Assembly: GCA_001805655.1 (NCBI GenBank)
Contig: MHGR01000133.1
Coordinates: 14,229-21,176, forward strand
Reading direction: 5' to 3'
From: Omnitrophica WOR_2 bacterium RIFCSPHIGHO2_02_FULL_52_10
GTDB taxonomy: Bacteria; Omnitrophota; Gorgyraeia; Zapsychrales; Zapsychraceae
Length of the DNA: 6,948 nucleotides
In this document: piece by piece, positions 1 through 6,266 of the stretch
Layout: each line of letters starts with the position of its first letter
Numbering within the stretch: the stretch's first letter is position 1
Notes under the pieces: generated by a model
Seen by the model: only the letters and a program-made list of their open reading frames with translations
Databases searched by the model: none
What the model was told of the DNA's origin: nothing
Translations under genes and position numbers: made by a program

Positions 1-1166
1 TCTGCCGCCGGGGCCGGCGGTTTTTTCACGGCCGAAAATTCCTTCTTGCTCTCGAGATCCGCCACGACGATGGCCGCGACGGTTTTCTCTTCGACTTTAA
101 GTGGATTGCTCGCGAAAATATCTCCCTGCTGGCTTTCGCGGCTGTCGAACGCTGAAACCGGGACGAGAAAATGATACGCCGCCCCCTCCTGCATCACGTA
201 ATAGTTTTGGCCGTCGCTGTCCTTGGCCCCGCGGACGATTTTGACGGTTTCCCCGCCTTCCCGGGTAAACGTCCCGACCCATCCCGGCGCAGCAAACACC
301 CCCGGTGTATCGGGGGCGATAATCTCCCGGGCATAGGTATTATTAAGGTTCTCCGCGATTTGCTTGATTTTGTTCGCGTTCAGGTTGAAATCATAAGGTA
401 GGACGCTTTGCCACTTTTTCGTTTCATCCACCGTTGCCTGCCTCAGATCGATGACCGTTGCCTGCGCCCCGTTAACCGTTTGCGCGATGGAAATCCCGGT
501 AATGTCATTGACCTCCAGGTGGGCAATGCGCTTGTCCGCCCATTTTTTGGTGTCCAGGCTTTGCCCGGCGCCTTCCCCGCGCGCGCCGAATACCGCCAGC
601 AGATTCTGGTTAGCCATATAGACAGCATTGGAATCCTGCAGGCGCACAAAACTGTTCTGGTAGCCGGCCGTTTCCGTGCCGATGAGAACGTGCACGATCT
701 GCCCGTCATTGCGCTTCAGTTTGATATTCAGAGCCTGGTCTTCCTTAATCCCGTAATCGCCGAGAATGTTCGCCTTATTCGACCTCAACTCCCCTGTCAG
801 TTGATCCAGCATGTCCAGCGCCGAGGCGATGCCCGTTTCATCGGCGTCAACACCGTATTGGGTCATGTCCTTCCACCGCTCCCCTTCCTTAACCAGGCTG
901 ACAAAATCCCTGCGCGTATTATCACCTTCACCGGCTTCCTGCCCCTCATTCACCTGCCCATCGCTGACGCCTTCGCTTTCAGCAGGTTCCCGGCTGATCA
1001 GCATCAAGGACATTTCGCTCACCGCCGCGGCATTGACCGCCGGCGCGATAATATCAACACTCTCCTCCGTTGTCGGAACTTCCTTTCGCATGGTTTTCTT
1101 GACAAAAACCAGGCCGACCAGCACGGCCAAAATGACGAACAAAACGATTAAATTTTTTTCCTTCAT
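1..1166 (-). CDS. DUF4340 domain protein of the ABC operon (3' end outside window)
   Basis: I translated this from the sequence: 388 codons are open from the ATG to the window edge with no stop, so the C-terminus is missing. Residues 5-22 form one N-terminal membrane helix after a short MKEK start, and the rest should lie outside the cytoplasm. A Glu/Gly-rich low-complexity stretch follows at about 60-83. Two DUF4340-like repeats come next: about 86-195 (WKDMTQYGV near 98, the YGI motif near 138, an IG motif near 162) and about 203-345 (KKWADKRIAHLEVNDITGI near 207, then W252 and ALP-like spacing). The visible end is Pro/Ala-rich, so little may be missing. The start is six bases after the permease stop, and its ribosome site GGAG overlaps that stop region, which indicates translational coupling. 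DUF4340 genes commonly follow GldG-like genes; their biochemical role is unknown. The family call is strong, the function open. Confidence 0.88.
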   Translation of the reverse strand, partial: MKEKNLIVLFVILAVLVGLVFVKKTMRKEVPTTEESVDIIAPAVNAAAVSEMSLMLISREPAESEGVSDGQVNEGQEAGEGDNTRRDFVSLVKEGERWKDMTQYGVDADETGIASALDMLDQLTGELRSNKANILGDYGIKEDQALNIKLKRNDGQIVHVLIGTETAGYQNSFVRLQDSNAVYMANQNLLAVFGARGEGAGQSLDTKKWADKRIAHLEVNDITGISIAQTVNGAQATVIDLRQATVDETKKWQSVLPYDFNLNANKIKQIAENLNNTYAREIIAPDTPGVFAAPGWVGTFTREGGETVKIVRGAKDSDGQNYYVMQEGAAYHFLVPVSAFDSRESQQGDIFASNPLKVEEKTVAAIVVADLESKKEFSAVKKPPAPAA

Positions 1167-1172
1167 GGCTTT

Positions 1173-3689
1173 TTACTCCGCGTTTAAGGGCACCAATTTC
1201 ATGTATTGCTCTTTTTCTTTGCGGCGCATCACCGCCCGGAAGCTGCCGAAGACAACCACGGCGGCCGGCACCAGGAAAATGGTCATGAAACGGTACCACA
1301 ACTTCTCCATTTTACCGAGGGCCTTGACCGTGCGGCTGATGGGGATCTTCCCGCGGATTTTAATGAGCTCCCCGCCGAGCGTCAGGGCATCCACCGCATT
1401 GATGAAGAGGTTGGCCATGCCGCCGTTGCGGATAATGTCCTCTTCGAAAAACTTGAAACAGCCCATGACGAGCAGTTTCCCCGGGGCCGGCGCCAGCGCC
1501 TCTCGCTTGGCATCCGCTTCGACCGATTCGTCAGCGACAACACTTTCATCCGCGTCTTCCTCTTTCGGCCATTCGGGGGCGGGTCTGTCTTTAAAGACGT
1601 CCGGAAACTGCCCCTCGAGCATGACGCCCAGGGTCTGATTGCCCGCATATCCCGCGGGAGGCGGGGCGAGGTCTGTTGGCTTGAGGGCGGCCCCCTCCGG
1701 ATGCTCAGACAGCCAGCTGCGCGGACTGGAGGTAAACAAGGCGGTCTGTTTCAATTTTAATTCTTCAATCTTGGGCGCATCAATCTCCAGGGCCGAACCC
1801 CACAAATACAGAAAGCTGGATAACCGGCTGGTGATGGAGACATCCCTGTTCATGGTCTCCTCGGTCACCAAGACCTGCATGGGAACCTTGACGGGCATGG
1901 AAACCTCGAACGGGCCGACGTTCATCTGGCCGCTGATGGAAATCGTGTCGCTGCGCTCGTCCATCAACAGTTTCTCGCCGATCGCCACACCATAGCTCCT
2001 TAAAAGCTCATTCAGCCCGTGGTTGATCTTTTGCGGCCTGATATTAACGCCCTGAATCCCCGTGGAGCTGTAGGTATAAACGTGGCCCTGGGCCGCGATG
2101 ATCACGTTCCCGCCGCCGGCCAGAAAACGGTTGATCTCATATCTTTGGCGCTCATTGAAGTCTTCCGGGGCCACGATGATCAACGTGTCCGTGCCTTCGG
2201 GGATGGGTTCCTCCTTGGTCAAGCGGATCCGGCTGACCTCGTAATCCTCATAGTCCATGATGGCACCGAGGTAGCGGAATTTATCTTCGCGGTATTGGTC
2301 CGGAAGTTGCTGGCCCATTTGCTTTAACATCGCCTGGATCTGGGCATCGGCCTGCCGTTCCGTGTAAGGCGCGACCAAAGCGACTTTCGGCCGTTTCTCC
2401 AGGGTCATGCGGTAGACGCGCGACACAAGCTCGTATTCCAGGTTATTGACGCTCTGCGGCATGATGCTCGGGATGATCGCCTCCTCCTTCTCTTTATACG
2501 CGATGGCAATGGCGGAATAAATCAGCTTGATCCCGACTTCATCCTGCTCAACACTGCGGACCTGGAAGGGCGAAATCCCTTTCTGCTGCAGCTTATCTTC
2601 GAGCGAGTCCCCGGTCTGGCCCTCCTGTCGGGCCTGCTGGACGGCCTCCATGTGGAACACTTTGTAATCCAGGTTCCCGCCGGAAATGACTTTTAGTTCA
2701 TCCAGGCTGTCGGAGATGTCCTGCTCCAGGTTCTTGAGGGCGGTGGGCATTTTTTCCTGGGGGGTGATGTACAGCTTGACCATCACCGGGGCTTGAAGGC
2801 CGCCGAGGATCTTTTTGGCCGCACCGGTCACCGTGTAAAGCTTATTTTCGGTCAGGTCAAAACGCCCCAAGGGGATGTCCATGAACAGCGAATTAAGCAC
2901 CATGCTGATGGCGATACAAATCCCGACGGCCGTGGAGAAGAAAACCTTGGCCTTGGGCCTTAAGCGGTCCTCGATCGAGAACATGTTCAGCGCCAGAAAC
3001 ACGGTCGTCATCACCGCGAAATAAAGGATGTCCCGGTTATCGATCACGCCCCTCTGGAAACTGACAAAATGGCGCGTCATCCCGAAATTCGTCTTGATGA
3101 AGCTCCCCACCCCCGGGAGCCAGCCGTCCACGATGCCCGCCATGAAATCCAGGCCGGAAAGGTAAAAGAAATAGCAGGCGACCATGGCAATGATGAAGGA
3201 AACAATCTGGTCCTTGCACAGTCCCGAAACAAAAATCCCGAGGCTTAGAAAAAACGCCCCGGCGAAGATGGCCCCGGCATAGCCGCCGATGATCGGCCCC
3301 ATGTCCGGTTTGCCGACGAGAGATAACATAACGGGAATAAAAAGGGTTCCGGCCAGGGCCATGACATAAAAAACGAAACCGGCCAGGAATTTTCCGAGCA
3401 CCAGCTTATAGGTCTGCATCGGAAAGGTCAGGAGCAGTTCAAACGTGTTCCCTTTTCTCTCCTCCGCCCACAGCCGCATGGTGATGGCGGGGATGAAGAC
3501 GCAGAGGGCAATCGGGAGCATGCTGAAAAAATAGCGCATGTCCGCCTTGCCCACCAGGAAGAACTGGGACATGTACATCCCGTTGATCAGCACGACAAAA
3601 ACGACGATGAAGATATACGCGATGGGGGAATTGAAGTAGGAGAACAACTCTCTGGTAAATATCGATGTGCCGCTGCTCTTTTTACCCAT
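1173..3689 (-). CDS. ABC-2 permease fused to GldG-like auxiliary domain (GldF-GldG fusion)
   Basis: The 838-residue protein joins two parts that are separate GldF and GldG proteins in Bacteroidetes. Residues 1-240 are an ABC-2 permease: hydrophobic helices lie at about 22-38, 53-72, 97-124, 134-156, 161-178 and 218-236, and the family motif WAEERKGNTFELLLTFP spans 74-90. A seventh helix at about 249-268 leads into the GldG signature FDLTENKLYTVT at 277-288. The large soluble part follows, with IPEGTDTLIIVAPEDFNERQ near 496-515 and the FLAGGGNVIIAAQG segment near 522-535. An acidic linker (about 708-728) precedes the last conserved piece, and a helix at about 797-816 anchors the C-terminus. 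The permease half should pair with the ATPase upstream, leaving the GldG part outside the membrane. The start is supported by AGGAGGAGG at 3693-3701. The transported substrate is unknown. There is no sign of a frameshift: the join is one continuous frame. Confidence 0.92.
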   Translation of the reverse strand: MGKKSSGTSIFTRELFSYFNSPIAYIFIVVFVVLINGMYMSQFFLVGKADMRYFFSMLPIALCVFIPAITMRLWAEERKGNTFELLLTFPMQTYKLVLGKFLAGFVFYVMALAGTLFIPVMLSLVGKPDMGPIIGGYAGAIFAGAFFLSLGIFVSGLCKDQIVSFIIAMVACYFFYLSGLDFMAGIVDGWLPGVGSFIKTNFGMTRHFVSFQRGVIDNRDILYFAVMTTVFLALNMFSIEDRLRPKAKVFFSTAVGICIAISMVLNSLFMDIPLGRFDLTENKLYTVTGAAKKILGGLQAPVMVKLYITPQEKMPTALKNLEQDISDSLDELKVISGGNLDYKVFHMEAVQQARQEGQTGDSLEDKLQQKGISPFQVRSVEQDEVGIKLIYSAIAIAYKEKEEAIIPSIMPQSVNNLEYELVSRVYRMTLEKRPKVALVAPYTERQADAQIQAMLKQMGQQLPDQYREDKFRYLGAIMDYEDYEVSRIRLTKEEPIPEGTDTLIIVAPEDFNERQRYEINRFLAGGGNVIIAAQGHVYTYSSTGIQGVNIRPQKINHGLNELLRSYGVAIGEKLLMDERSDTISISGQMNVGPFEVSMPVKVPMQVLVTEETMNRDVSITSRLSSFLYLWGSALEIDAPKIEELKLKQTALFTSSPRSWLSEHPEGAALKPTDLAPPPAGYAGNQTLGVMLEGQFPDVFKDRPAPEWPKEEDADESVVADESVEADAKREALAPAPGKLLVMGCFKFFEEDIIRNGGMANLFINAVDALTLGGELIKIRGKIPISRTVKALGKMEKLWYRFMTIFLVPAAVVVFGSFRAVMRRKEKEQYMKLVPLNAE

Positions 3690-3700
3690 ATGCCTCCTCC

Positions 3701-3848
3701 TATTCTGCTACGCCCCGCTGTTGGCGGGGCTTCGCTCGCCTCTGCGAAGCCGAATTATAAGATATCTCGCTTCGGCGGAGCAGGGCGGGAATATTCTTCG
3801 AGCAGAATAATTCCTCCGAAGCAAAAGAACCAAATCTATTACTTTTGC
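3701..3848 (-). repeat. Cluster of nested inverted repeats between ATPase and permease genes
   Basis: At least six inverted repeats are packed into about 148 bp. GCAAAAG at 3821-3827 matches CTTTTGC at 3842-3848. GAATATTCT at 3789-3797 matches 3804-3813 with one bulged base. GCCGAA at 3749-3754 matches TTCGGC at 3771-3776. GGCTTCGC at 3728-3735 matches GCGAAGCC at 3744-3751. GCCCCGC at 3712-3718 matches GCGGGGC at 3724-3730 around a five-base loop. TATTCTGCT at 3701-3709 matches AGCAGAATA at 3801-3809 and encloses most of the others. The 3712-3730 and 3728-3751 stems share three bases, so they compete. No transposase is present. The form suggests an intergenic repeat family (MITE- or REP-like) or an RNA structure tuning ATPase-to-permease expression. 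It does not look like a simple terminator, because no T-run follows the GC-rich stems and the same operon continues. Confidence 0.7.
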
Positions 3849-4816
3849 GAAGGAGAATAATGACCGGCCGGACTCTTCTTGTCCTTCGACAGCAGGGCGA
3901 TGAACATGTCTTCCAGATCGAACCTGCGCTCGCTGAACGTTTTGACCGGCCACTGCTTTTCCCTGTTCAGGGCGTCGATCTCCTGCCAGATATCCTTGGA
4001 CTGAAACGAACTGCTGATCTCAAACGTCTGAAACCCGTCCGCGGACTGCCCGACATGTTTGACGCCGGCCGCCGACCGCAGCCCCGACAAAGCCCGCTCG
4101 GCCGCCGTCCTTTCCTCCTTGACCGTCAGGACATGGCAGCGGTATTTCATGGCATGCTGCGCGAGCTCGTCGCGCGTTCCTTTGGAAACGATCTTCCCTT
4201 CGTTGATGATGACAATGTGGTCGGCCAGGACCTCGACCTCCTGCAGGATATGCGTGGAAAAAATAATCGTCTTTTCCTTCGCCAGCTCCTTGACCAGCCG
4301 GCGGATGCCGATGATCTGCAGCGGGTCAAGCCCGGAAGTTGGTTCATCCAGAATGAGGATTTTCGGGTCATGAATCAGCGCCTGCGCCAGCCCCACCCGC
4401 TGGCGGAAGCCCTTGGAAAGCTCGTTGATCGTGTGCTTCCAGACCGGAACAATCCCACAGGCCGCTCTCAGCCATTTGAACCGCTTCTCCAGCTCGGCCC
4501 CCTTCATCCCCCGCGCCCCGCCGACAAACGCCAGATATTCATCCACCCGCATGTCCATGTATAACGGCACGTTTTCCGGAAGATAGCCGACGAGCTCCCT
4601 GACCTTCAAGGGTTGCTCCAGAATATCAAAGCCTTCCACCACCGCCGTGCCGCCGCTTGGATAGATAAAGGTGGTCAGAATCTTCATCAACGTCGATTTT
4701 CCGGCGCCGTTGGGCCCTAACAGGCCCAGAATCTCGCCTTGCTCAACGTCGAACGATACGTCCGCGAGGGCTTTGGTCGTCCCATAGTTCATGGAAATGT
4801 TCTTAATCGATATCAT
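3839..4816 (-). CDS. ABC transporter ATP-binding protein (GldA/CcmA type)
   Basis: This 325-residue protein is a complete ABC nucleotide-binding domain with a C-terminal extension. Walker A is GPNGAGKST at 34-42, the ABC signature is LSKGFRQR at 133-140, Walker B is ILILDEPT at 153-160, the D-loop is SGLD at 161-164 and the H-loop histidine is H189. The Q-loop position reads GYLPE (77-81), with Glu instead of Gln, as is frequent in ABC-2 exporter ATPases. Residues about 225-310 form the extra C-terminal domain usual in this subfamily. It works in the cytoplasm, hydrolysing ATP to drive the ABC-2 permease encoded next. The start has a perfect AGGAGG five bases upstream (4822-4827). It is the first gene of the operon, behind a strong predicted promoter. 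The last residues (YSPSQK) fall in the inverted-repeat cluster, so the tail may have been replaced by it. Family assignment is certain; the substrate is not. Confidence 0.95.
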   Translation of the reverse strand: MISIKNISMNYGTTKALADVSFDVEQGEILGLLGPNGAGKSTLMKILTTFIYPSGGTAVVEGFDILEQPLKVRELVGYLPENVPLYMDMRVDEYLAFVGGARGMKGAELEKRFKWLRAACGIVPVWKHTINELSKGFRQRVGLAQALIHDPKILILDEPTSGLDPLQIIGIRRLVKELAKEKTIIFSTHILQEVEVLADHIVIINEGKIVSKGTRDELAQHAMKYRCHVLTVKEERTAAERALSGLRSAAGVKHVGQSADGFQTFEISSSFQSKDIWQEIDALNREKQWPVKTFSERRFDLEDMFIALLSKDKKSPAGHYSPSQK

Positions 4817-4865
4817 AATCGCCTCCTAAGCACCCATATCAGCCGATCTGAAATATTTAGTTTAA

Positions 4866-4888
4866 TATTGGGGTGATTAAATCCAATA
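4866..4888 (-). other. Leader hairpin of the ABC operon
   Basis: TATTGG at 4866-4871 and CCAATA at 4883-4888 are perfect inverted arms around an 11-base loop. The site lies in the roughly 80-base leader expected from the promoter at 4904-4932 and upstream of the ribosome site at 4822-4827. I recognise no known riboswitch, and the short AT-rich stem would be only moderately stable. It could be chance. Confidence 0.35.
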
Positions 4889-4903
4889 AACAACTTACTT
4901 AAG

Positions 4904-4932
4904 AATATACTATTGACAAAAAAAGATGTCAA
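4904..4932 (-). promoter_or_regulatory. Sigma70-like promoter of the ABC operon with overlapping inverted repeat
   Basis: Reading the minus strand, a consensus -35 box TTGACA (4932-4927) is followed after exactly 17 bases by TATATT (4909-4904), five of six matches to the -10 consensus. An A/T-only stretch upstream (about 4940-4953) is placed like an UP element. Transcription should start near 4897, giving a leader of about 80 bases before the ATPase start codon. The -35 box is also one arm of a perfect inverted repeat, TTGACA at 4913-4918 and TGTCAA at 4927-4932 with an 8-base gap. A repressor bound there would block the promoter; the regulator is not in the window. Confidence 0.75.
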
Positions 4933-4968
4933 GTTCATCAAAATATTTTTTCTATTGAAGGGGCGGAA

Positions 4969-5004
4969 CGGGCAGTGCGTTAGTGAGTATGCCGTTATTG
5001 CCCG
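4969..5004 (-). terminator. Weak possible terminator stem at the end of the AsmA-like gene
   Basis: CGGGCA (4969-4974) and TGCCCG (4999-5004) are inverted arms separated by 24 bases and spanning the stop codon of the AsmA-like gene. No T-run follows directly. The position between two transcription units is right for a terminator, but the structure is poor, so this is a low-confidence call. Confidence 0.2.
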
Positions 5005-5747
5005 AATGGAAGTTTGATCGTTTCTGTGATCGAGTCTGCCGCGCCCTTAAGCATTTCTACCGCACTTATAGGAATGGCCGTGGCATCCTGAAGCATGTCT
5101 ACGTTAATGTCCACCAAAGAGGATAATGCCGTTTTTGAAACAGTCCTGGAAACGATGGCCCCCACCAGGCCCTGGACATCCTTGATATCCTTGAATTCCT
5201 CGGAAATATTCACATTGTATTCCTGTACCGCCGGCTCCCCTCCCTGGGAATAGTCCTTGTAGACGACCTTGCCCACCTTCAACGACAAATGGTCGATCTG
5301 GATGTCAGGGATTTTTTGTCCCGCTTCACCCTTCTTGGTTCCCTGTGATTCCCCTTTGGATTGCTGTTCCTGCTTTTGCGGCTTCAAGGTATCGATATTC
5401 ATCTTGCCTTGAGCGTTCTTAATAATGGTGAGCTGGTCGAAATTCAGCCGCATATCTTCCAGATGTATGTTCCCCCGGATAGTATCGCCTAAGTGATAAT
5501 CGACAAAGATCTCCGGGGCATGGAACATCACTTTATCGGGAAACCCGCTTGGATTGAGCAGCTCAAGGCCCCATATCCCGACCTGGCTGTTGGTGAAGCT
5601 GAGATCAAATTTCCCGATCTTCATCGGCAGGCCGGTCGCCGTTTCAACACCCTTCTCCACGGCAACCCTTATGATTGTATTTTTGAAAAGGAACAGCAAT
5701 CCGATGATGGCGGCTAAGATGATGAGTATCCGGACTATTTTCCCCAT
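4995..5747 (-). CDS. AsmA/DUF748-like membrane-anchored protein
   Basis: The product has 250 residues from the chosen start. One hydrophobic helix at about 6-22 anchors it in the inner membrane with the rest in the periplasm. Residues 36-120 follow the AsmA/DUF748 N-terminal pattern: TGLPMKIGKFDLSFT (38-52), GIWGLELLNPSGFP (57-70) with the typical NPxGF turn, and a closing NAQGKMNIDTL (111-121). A Lys/Gln/Glu/Gly-rich linker (about 123-145) leads to a second beta-rich part (147-183) and a helical C-terminus. Full AsmA proteins are much longer, so this is a short, single-module member. The family is linked to outer-membrane lipid and envelope homeostasis; the role of this protein is unknown. 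An upstream in-frame ATG at 5774 exists, but the ribosome site at 5753-5757 favours this start. It lies 35 bases after the small basic protein gene, probably in one operon. Confidence 0.78.
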   Translation of the reverse strand: MGKIVRILIILAAIIGLLFLFKNTIIRVAVEKGVETATGLPMKIGKFDLSFTNSQVGIWGLELLNPSGFPDKVMFHAPEIFVDYHLGDTIRGNIHLEDMRLNFDQLTIIKNAQGKMNIDTLKPQKQEQQSKGESQGTKKGEAGQKIPDIQIDHLSLKVGKVVYKDYSQGGEPAVQEYNVNISEEFKDIKDVQGLVGAIVSRTVSKTALSSLVDINVDMLQDATAIPISAVEMLKGAADSITETIKLPFGQ

Positions 5748-5752
5748 TTGTC

Positions 5753-5757
5753 CCTCC
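5753..5757 (-). promoter_or_regulatory. Ribosome binding site deciding the AsmA-like gene start
   Basis: GGAGG stands five bases before the ATG at 5747 on the minus strand. The in-frame ATGs at 5774 and 5765 have no comparable site. Starting at 5747 also puts the membrane helix right at the N-terminus. Confidence 0.75.
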
Positions 5758-5761
5758 GTTT

Positions 5762-5793
5762 GCATTGACAACATATCCGGGCTTATTGCCCCG
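5762..5793 (-). repeat. Direct repeat copy B, hairpin with stop codon (3' side of the 96-aa gene)
   Basis: This 32-base segment resembles the 28-base segment at 6070-6097 in the same orientation. Shared blocks are CGGGG, AATAA, CCCGGAT and GTCAATGC, in that order. In this copy GGGC and GCCC form a stem around the loop AATAA, which contains the TAA stop of the 96-aa gene. It ends just before the AsmA-like gene's ribosome site. Confidence 0.6.
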
Positions 5794-6073
5794 ATGTGTA
5801 GGTTTTTTTCTGTTTGGCGGCTTGTTTCTTTTTGCGCGCGATGTCCTTTTTGGCCTTCTTGAGCTTGCGAGCGGCGCGCCGGTTTTTTTGGATGAGGTAC
5901 TTTTCTTCCTGCGGTTTACCGACGGTCGCGAACCAGTCCGCGAGGCGCGCCAAGAACGGTTCTTTTTGGCCGACCTTGTTCCGTTGCGTGGTCACCTGGG
6001 CGCTTGCCGTCACTACGGAAAGCATTAACAAAGCGGTTAATAAACTGGCGGATATTTTTTTCCTGCCGCGCAT
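5783..6073 (-). CDS. Small exported lysine/arginine-rich protein, unknown function
   Basis: I do not recognise the family of this 96-residue protein. It has a classic signal peptide: basic MRGRKK, a hydrophobic core at about 9-21, and a likely cleavage site after ASA (23-25) before Q26. The mature part begins with a short amphipathic stretch (EPFLARLADWFATVG, 38-52). From residue 53 it is dominated by Lys and Arg, 18 in the last 44 residues, and is probably helical. Such a tail could bind nucleic acid, anionic polysaccharide or lipid head groups. The start is the only plausible one in frame: a TGA lies upstream with no other start between. It has no clear Shine-Dalgarno sequence, and a hairpin sits just upstream. 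A promoter at 6135-6163 fits this gene and the AsmA-like gene. The signal peptide makes it more likely real than a chance frame. Confidence 0.7.
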   Translation of the reverse strand: MRGRKKISASLLTALLMLSVVTASAQVTTQRNKVGQKEPFLARLADWFATVGKPQEEKYLIQKNRRAARKLKKAKKDIARKKKQAAKQKKTYTSGQ

Positions 6074-6097
6074 TGACCAATCCGGGTTTATTCCCCG
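6070..6097 (-). repeat. Direct repeat copy A, hairpin before the 96-aa gene
   Basis: This is the second copy of the segment at 5762-5793, in direct orientation and about 308 bases away. CCGGG and CCCGG form a stem around GAATAAA. The start codon of the 96-aa gene lies at its downstream end, within GTCAATGC. It falls in the expected mRNA leader, where a Shine-Dalgarno sequence would be, and may control access of ribosomes. Confidence 0.55.
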
Positions 6098-6112
6098 GGA
6101 TTTTCAAACTTT

Positions 6113-6125
6113 TGTAAGTCTTACA
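6113..6125. promoter_or_regulatory. 13-bp palindrome, candidate operator
   Basis: TGTAAGTCTTACA is a perfect palindrome around one central base (6119). With the predicted promoter at 6135-6163 it would cover about +3 to +15 of the transcript, a usual place for a repressor. Its arms are too close to form an RNA hairpin, so protein binding is the more likely use. It could be chance. Confidence 0.45.
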
Positions 6126-6134
6126 TTTTGAAGC

Positions 6135-6163
6135 ATTTTACTCTTGCTGGATTTTTCTGTAAA
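6135..6163 (-). promoter_or_regulatory. Predicted sigma70 promoter for the small protein and AsmA-like genes
   Basis: On the minus strand, TTTACA (6163-6158) and TAAAAT (6140-6135) each match the consensus at five of six positions with an ideal 17-base spacer. Transcription would start near 6128, about 55 bases before the start codon at 6073. The -35 box sits between the arms TGGATTT (6148-6154) and AAATCCA (6167-6173), another possible regulatory dyad. Confidence 0.55.
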
Positions 6164-6266
6164 GAGAAATCCACGGACATGGGCAGGTTTACTGATGGAA
6201 CGATATTACAGACCACCGCATTAGTAATGGCAGTGCATCTTTCACAACTCGTTGGAGCGGTGGCAG

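Noticed and set aside
408..1151. Plus-strand open frame of 247 codons
   Set aside because: It is antisense to the DUF4340 gene, has no ribosome site of note and matches no family I know.
811..1638. Plus-strand open frame of 275 codons
   Set aside because: It is antisense to the DUF4340 gene and the end of the permease fusion, both with clear domains. The product is Ser-rich and low in complexity, as expected of a shadow frame in GC-rich DNA.
3712..3751. Intrinsic terminator between ATPase and permease genes
   Set aside because: GC-rich stems exist, but no T-run follows and the genes are functionally one operon; attenuation is still possible.
3708..3953. Minus-strand 81-codon frame through the repeat cluster
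   Set aside because: It overlaps the ATPase gene in another frame and then reads straight through the hairpins; the Arg/Ser-rich product looks like translated repeat DNA.
3845..4564. Plus-strand open frame of 239 codons
   Set aside because: It lies opposite the ABC ATPase motifs; a shadow of strongly conserved codons.
5916..6107. Minus-strand 63-codon frame overlapping the small exported protein
   Set aside because: It uses another frame of the same DNA, while the 96-aa frame has a convincing signal peptide.
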